The position numbers and the translations under genes were made by a program. A stretch of 64,000 nucleotides of DNA from assembly GCA_905339215.1 (NCBI GenBank), contig CAJPFN010000037.1, forward strand, positions 1-64,000, given 5' to 3'. This stretch comes from Rhizobiaceae bacterium. GTDB taxonomy: Bacteria > Pseudomonadota > Alphaproteobacteria > Rhizobiales > Rhizobiaceae. Positions within the stretch are counted from its first letter, which is position 1. Every line of letters starts with the position of its first letter. The notes under the pieces were generated by a model. The model searched no databases, was not told where the DNA came from, and saw nothing but the letters and a program-made list of their open reading frames with translations. Shown one piece after another: positions 60,187-64,000 of the stretch.

Positions 60187-62433
60187 ATGGGCCAAGACAG
60201 GGCCCGGCGGCGGCGCCGCGAAAATGCCCTCATGCGTCTTCATAGGTACCGCCATCCTAGGGCCGGGCAGCTTTTGATGGACAACCCGTTCGAACCGCGC
60301 AAACCGCGTGCCCCGAAGGCGGGTCGCCTTCTGGCGCTCGACGCGTGGATCGATTCGACCCTCTACGACGCCGGCTTCAAGGCCGGCGAGATGTGGGAGG
60401 CGATCACCATCTTCTTCCGCCGCTTCCGCGTCAGCGGCTGGCGGCGCTGGATCGTCGAGCTTTTCAGCGAGGCGGCGACGATGGGCGCCGGCGGCGCGGT
60501 CGTCATGCTGGCGCTGGCCATGCCCGCCTTCGAGGAGACGACGAGCGACTGGCGCAACCAGGGCGATTTCGCCGTCACCTTCCTCGACCGTTACGGCAAC
60601 GAGATCGGCCAGCGCGGCATCATCCAGCGCGATTCGGTGCCCGTCGACGAGTTCCCCGAACATGTCGTCAAGGCGGTTCTGGCCACCGAAGACCGCCGCT
60701 TCTTCGAGCACTGGGGCATCGACTTCTTCGGCCTGGCGCGGGCCATGAGCGAGAACGTGCGCGCCAATTCGGTCGTTCAGGGCGGCTCGACGATCACCCA
60801 GCAGCTCGCCAAGAACCTCTTCCTCACCAACGAGCGGACCTTCGAGCGCAAGATCAAGGAAGCCTTCCTCTCGGTGTGGCTGGAGATGAACCTCACCAAG
60901 AAGGAGATCCTCCAGCTCTATCTCGACCGCGCCTACATGGGCGGCGGCACGTTCGGCATCACGGCCGCGGCCGACTTCTATTTCGGCAAGCAGATCAAGG
61001 ACCTGACGCTGGCCGAGGCGGCGATGCTGGCCGGCCTTTTCAAGGCGCCGGCGAAATATGCGCCGCACATCAACCTGCCGGCGGCGCGCGCCCGTGCCAA
61101 CGAGGTGCTGACCAACATGGTCCAGGGCGGCTTCATGACCGAGGGCCAGGTGCTATCGGCGCGGCTGCACCCGGCCGGCATCGTCGACCGCGGCGACCGC
61201 AAGAGCCCCGACTACTTCCTCGACTGGGCCTTCGAGGAGGCCAAGCGGGTCGCGGCGAAATCCGGCATCCACACGATGGTGGCGCGCACCACGTTCGACG
61301 CCAACCTGCAGGCGGCCGCCGAGGAATCGCTCGAGTTCCACCTGCGCCAGTACGGCAAGGAATACGGCGTCACCGAGGGCGCCATCGTGCTGATGGAGAC
61401 CAACGGCGCCGTGCGCGCCATCGTCGGCGGCCGCGACTACGGCGCCAGCCAGTTCAACCGCGCCACGCGGGCGCTGCGCCAGGCCGGCTCCTCGTTCAAG
61501 CCCTATGTCTACGCCACCGCCATGGAGAACGGATTCACGCCCGATTCGGTCGTCTCCGACGGCCCGATCACCTGGAACGGCTGGACGCCGAAGAACTACG
61601 GGCGCGGCTATGCCGGGCGCGTCACGCTGACCACGGCCTTGGTCAAGTCGATCAACACCGTGCCGGTGCGGCTGGCCAAGGAGAAGCTCGGCATCGGGCC
61701 GATCGTCGAGAAGACCAAAGCGATGGGGGTCGAATCGCCGCTCAACGCCCACAAGACCATGGTGCTCGGCACGTCGGGCATGACCGTGATGGACCAGGCG
61801 ACCGGCTATTCGGTGTTCGCCGACGGCGGCTATGCCGGCATGCGCCACGGCATCACCCAGCTCGTCACCCATGGCGGCAACGTCGTCTGGGACCATTCGC
61901 GCGATGCGCCCCAGCCGGTGCGCGTGCTCACCGAGGAGGCGCTGGCGTCGATGAACTCGATCCTCGTCCAGGTGCCCGAGATCGGCACGGCGCGCCGCGC
62001 CGCGCTCCCCGGCATCCGCTCGGCGGGCAAGACGGGCACGACCCAGGCCTACCGCGACGCCTGGTATGTCGGCTTCACCGGCAACTACGTCGCCGCGGTG
62101 TGGATGGGCAACGACGACTTCACCTCGACCCGCAACATGACCGGCGGCTCCCTGCCCGCGATGACCTGGCAAAGGCTGATGGCCTATGCCCACCAGAACA
62201 TCGAGCTGAAGCCGATTCCGGGCATCGAAAAGCCGTTCCTCGACGAGACGGCCGTCGCCAATGCCAAGGCGGATGGTGACACGAAGGCGGAGGAGGCCAG
62301 CGCGGCGGAGGCGGAGCGGCCGCCCGTCCTTTCCGCGGCGACCACCCGCGTGCTGCGCGAGATCGCAGAACTGTTCCGCAAGTCGCCGGTCCTCGACGCC
62401 CCGCCGGAGCCCGAGACGCTTTCGGCGCTATGA
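60187..62433 (+). CDS. class A penicillin-binding protein (PBP1a type)
   Basis: A bifunctional peptidoglycan synthase of 748 residues. Arg-rich cytosolic N-terminus, one TM helix (about residues 97-118), then a GT51 transglycosylase domain (ATEDRRFFEHWGIDFFG, QGGSTITQQLAKNLFL, DRAYMGGGTFGI) and a transpeptidase domain with the SxxK serine in AGSSFKPYVYA, SINTVPVR and KTGTTQAYRD. The tail is acidic and low-complexity. GGGAGG four bases before ATG 60187 decides the start; ATG 60166 and 60277 are alternatives. It likely contributes to cell wall growth. Confidence 0.92.
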   Translation: MGQDRARRRRRENALMRLHRYRHPRAGQLLMDNPFEPRKPRAPKAGRLLALDAWIDSTLYDAGFKAGEMWEAITIFFRRFRVSGWRRWIVELFSEAATMGAGGAVVMLALAMPAFEETTSDWRNQGDFAVTFLDRYGNEIGQRGIIQRDSVPVDEFPEHVVKAVLATEDRRFFEHWGIDFFGLARAMSENVRANSVVQGGSTITQQLAKNLFLTNERTFERKIKEAFLSVWLEMNLTKKEILQLYLDRAYMGGGTFGITAAADFYFGKQIKDLTLAEAAMLAGLFKAPAKYAPHINLPAARARANEVLTNMVQGGFMTEGQVLSARLHPAGIVDRGDRKSPDYFLDWAFEEAKRVAAKSGIHTMVARTTFDANLQAAAEESLEFHLRQYGKEYGVTEGAIVLMETNGAVRAIVGGRDYGASQFNRATRALRQAGSSFKPYVYATAMENGFTPDSVVSDGPITWNGWTPKNYGRGYAGRVTLTTALVKSINTVPVRLAKEKLGIGPIVEKTKAMGVESPLNAHKTMVLGTSGMTVMDQATGYSVFADGGYAGMRHGITQLVTHGGNVVWDHSRDAPQPVRVLTEEALASMNSILVQVPEIGTARRAALPGIRSAGKTGTTQAYRDAWYVGFTGNYVAAVWMGNDDFTSTRNMTGGSLPAMTWQRLMAYAHQNIELKPIPGIEKPFLDETAVANAKADGDTKAEEASAAEAERPPVLSAATTRVLREIAELFRKSPVLDAPPEPETLSAL

Positions 62434-62517
62434 CGACCGCACCGATCCCTGGGGACCGCGCTTGCGCCGTCTCCTGATGCTGCGCTATCCCGAGCGGGAA
62501 ACCGGCCGTCTCGCCAC

Positions 62518-63099
62518 ATGATCCTGCGCATCCTCCTCTTCCTGATCGTGATTGCGATCGCCGTCGGCGGCGGCACTGCCAGCGTCTGGTACGTGCTGCG
62601 CGCGCAGGACGGGATCGGGGCACTCACCGTCGGCGACTGGACGGCCTTTCCGTCCATCGGCACGCCCGCGGCCGATCCCTACGCCAGGGCCCGCATCGCC
62701 CGCGACGGGATCCTGCCACTCGGGCGAGCCGAGGGGCTCGCCTTCATTGCCGAGCGGGATTCCGCCGGCAACCGGCTTCGCCGCGACTGCGACTACCGGG
62801 TCGAGGGCGCGACGCCCACGGCGCGTTTCTGGACCCTCGTCGCCGCGGACCCAACCCTTGCCGCGCTCGACCACGGCGGACGGCCTTCGGCCGTCCAGTC
62901 GCGCCAGATCCTGCGCAAGGCGGACAATTCCTTCGCCATTGCCGTTGGCCCCCGCCCGGCGCCCGGCAACTGGATCAGGATCGACGGCACGGGTTCGCTG
63001 GCGCTGGTGCTCACGCTCTACGATACGCCCGTGACCGGCGGCGCCGGACTGGGCGAATTCGAGCTCCCGCAGGTTCTGAGGACCGGCTGCGATGCTTAG
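62518..63099 (+). CDS. DUF1214 domain protein
   Basis: A 193-residue protein with one N-terminal TM helix (ILRILLFLIVIAIAVGGGTASV) and a periplasmic DUF1214 domain: DPYARARIARDGILPLGRAEGL, DCDYRVEGATPTARFWTL, and LVLTLYDTPVTG. It overlaps the following DUF1254 gene by eight bases. Paired DUF1214/DUF1254 genes are common in rhizobia as small separate proteins; their role is not known. It follows the PBP gene in the same direction after 84 bases. Confidence 0.87.
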   Translation: MILRILLFLIVIAIAVGGGTASVWYVLRAQDGIGALTVGDWTAFPSIGTPAADPYARARIARDGILPLGRAEGLAFIAERDSAGNRLRRDCDYRVEGATPTARFWTLVAADPTLAALDHGGRPSAVQSRQILRKADNSFAIAVGPRPAPGNWIRIDGTGSLALVLTLYDTPVTGGAGLGEFELPQVLRTGCDA

Positions 63100-63634
63100 G
63101 TTGCTCTACGCCGTACTGCTTGGCCTCGTCGGTGCCGGGATCGTGCACATCGCGGTTCTGCTTCTGCTGCCGGTCGTTTCGGACCGCGACGCCTGGTCGC
63201 GACTGTCCCAGGCCGGCGGCCTCTATGCCGTGCTGCCGCTCCATGGGGCCGAAGCGGACCGGCGCGTCCTGCGCTCTGCCGACCCGCTGTTCCAGGCCGT
63301 CGCCTGCCGGTTCGATCTCGCCGACGGGGTCACCCACATCCGCGGCGTCGGCCACCTGCCCTACTGGTCGGTGTCCGTCTACGATCGCGGAGGCCAGAAC
63401 GTCTATTCGTTCAACGATCGGTCCTCGACCGCCGGCACCCTCGATCTCGTCGTGCTGACGCCCGCCCAGATGATCGAGGTGCGCAAGGACCTGCCCCAGG
63501 CCTATGCGGAATCGGTGTTCGTCGAAGCGGAAATCGGCGAGGGAATCGTGGTGGTCCGGGGTTTCGTCCCGGATGCGAGCTGGGCACCGATCATCTCCAG
63601 TGAGCTCGGCGCGGCGGTCTGCACTGCCGAATAG
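63092..63634 (+). CDS. DUF1254 domain protein
   Basis: A 180-residue protein with an N-terminal TM helix (LLYAVLLGLVGAGIVHIAVLLLL) and a short DUF1254-type domain: FQAVACRFDLADGVTHIRG, LPYWSVSVYDRGGQNVYSFND, LVVLTPAQMIEVRK, ending IISSELGAAVCTAE. ATG 63092 overlaps the DUF1214 gene stop, so the two are coupled and probably form a complex at the membrane. Confidence 0.85.
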   Translation: MLRLLYAVLLGLVGAGIVHIAVLLLLPVVSDRDAWSRLSQAGGLYAVLPLHGAEADRRVLRSADPLFQAVACRFDLADGVTHIRGVGHLPYWSVSVYDRGGQNVYSFNDRSSTAGTLDLVVLTPAQMIEVRKDLPQAYAESVFVEAEIGEGIVVVRGFVPDASWAPIISSELGAAVCTAE

Positions 63635-63681
63635 GCAACCCGTCGCATGGCCGCGATGACGGCCGTCGCGAAGGGCGCCGG

Positions 63682-63873
63682 TCAGTGTTTCGACGGCCCC
63701 TTTTCCCCGGCAATCGCGGAAGACGGCTTTGCCGGCAGTGCGGCGTCGCCTGCCTTGGCCGGTCTCTCGTAGCGGACACCGGGAAAGATGATGATCGCCC
63801 CTGCCCCTTCCGCAGTGGATTTGGTGGATTTCCGCGCCGCGTTGCGCGGCACGAACGACAGTATCGCAGCCAT
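63682..63873 (-). CDS. small conserved-type protein with CtrA box upstream
   Basis: A 63-residue protein, MAAILSFVPRNAARKSTKST then AGAIIIFPGVRYERP, with a basic, Ser/Lys/Ala-rich tail. It has no TM helix or known domain. The sequence has the look of small rhizobial proteins of unknown role. A full CtrA box (63943-63958) lies about 70 bases before ATG 63873, suggesting cell-cycle control. Confidence 0.65.
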   Translation of the reverse strand: MAAILSFVPRNAARKSTKSTAEGAGAIIIFPGVRYERPAKAGDAALPAKPSSAIAGEKGPSKH

Positions 63874-63942
63874 GACTTCGCGCCCTCTCGGTCAAACCGG
63901 AGCACCAACGCAACGCCTCCGATGCGATTAGGACACCACAGG

Positions 63943-63958
63943 GTTAACAGCACCTTAA
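63943..63958 (-). promoter_or_regulatory. CtrA-type binding box
   Basis: The minus strand reads TTAA-GGTGCTG-TTAAC, a perfect match to the CtrA consensus TTAA-N7-TTAAC, about 70 bases upstream of the small gene ending at 63682. The plus strand also has TTAA-N7-TTAA, so a gene to the right of the window could share it. Confidence 0.6.
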
Positions 63959-64000
63959 GGCCTCGGCGCGGTCCTGCCCGCGATCCCGCCATGGCCCGCG

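Noticed and set aside
63991-64000. Possible gene start (ATG GCC CGC) at the right edge
   Set aside because: Only ten bases are visible, with no clear ribosome binding site, so it cannot be supported.

Overview
High-GC chromosomal segment of an alphaproteobacterium of the order Hyphomicrobiales (Rhizobiales), most like Phyllobacteriaceae/Rhizobiaceae. The assignment rests on gene content and order: a cycHJKL-type cytochrome c maturation operon next to a FeuP/FeuQ two-component pair, degP followed by a response regulator, sensor kinase and glnE, a PleC-like kinase after pepN, and a Rhodobacter-type gene transfer agent (GTA) cluster. Genus cannot be fixed from the sequence alone. No rRNA, tRNA, CRISPR array, integrase or transposase was seen.

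Layout. 0-18 kb: housekeeping and metabolic genes: AMP nucleosidase, an EEP-fold hydrolase, ETF-ubiquinone oxidoreductase with a LiuR-like operator, an ArsR/SRPBCC pair, a uracil-DNA glycosylase, an XRE/MmyB regulator, a form-II CoxL-like molybdenum hydroxylase subunit, PepN and a PleC-like kinase. 18-33 kb: a mostly minus-strand block of EF-hand protein, GlnE, a two-component system, DegP, a RelE/HigA-type toxin-antitoxin module, CcmH-F-E-I, a surface-antigen lipoprotein, FeuQ, FeuP and a small exported protein in the FeuN position. 33-36 kb: two overlapping glycosyltransferases.

36-55.8 kb: a full GTA structural cluster on the minus strand, transcribed right to left from a good sigma70-like promoter at 55.8 kb: g1 (TerS), g2 (TerL), g3 (portal), a g3.5-position membrane protein, g4 protease, g5 capsid, g6-g10 head-tail and tail genes, g10.1, g11 tape measure, g12-g14, and g15 tip protein. 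Most genes overlap by 1-4 bases. No integrase, repressor or replication genes are present, as expected for a GTA rather than a prophage.

The cluster is split between portal and g3.5 by about 4 kb of foreign genes. These are a hipB-hipA module on the opposite strand, an exported protein, and a two-gene cassette (HNH-like zinc-finger protein plus partner). That cassette lies exactly between the intact portal 3' end and a decayed second copy of the portal 3' end. This is the most unusual structure in the window. Dispersed palindromic repeats fill several of the other gaps in the cluster.

55.8-57.4 kb: a less GC-rich accessory patch with a small ORF, a HEPN-motif protein and an unknown small protein. 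57.4-64 kb: methyltransferase, DUF4260 protein, ZIP transporter, AhpD-like protein, PBP1a-type peptidoglycan synthase, a DUF1214/DUF1254 pair, and a small protein preceded by a textbook CtrA box.
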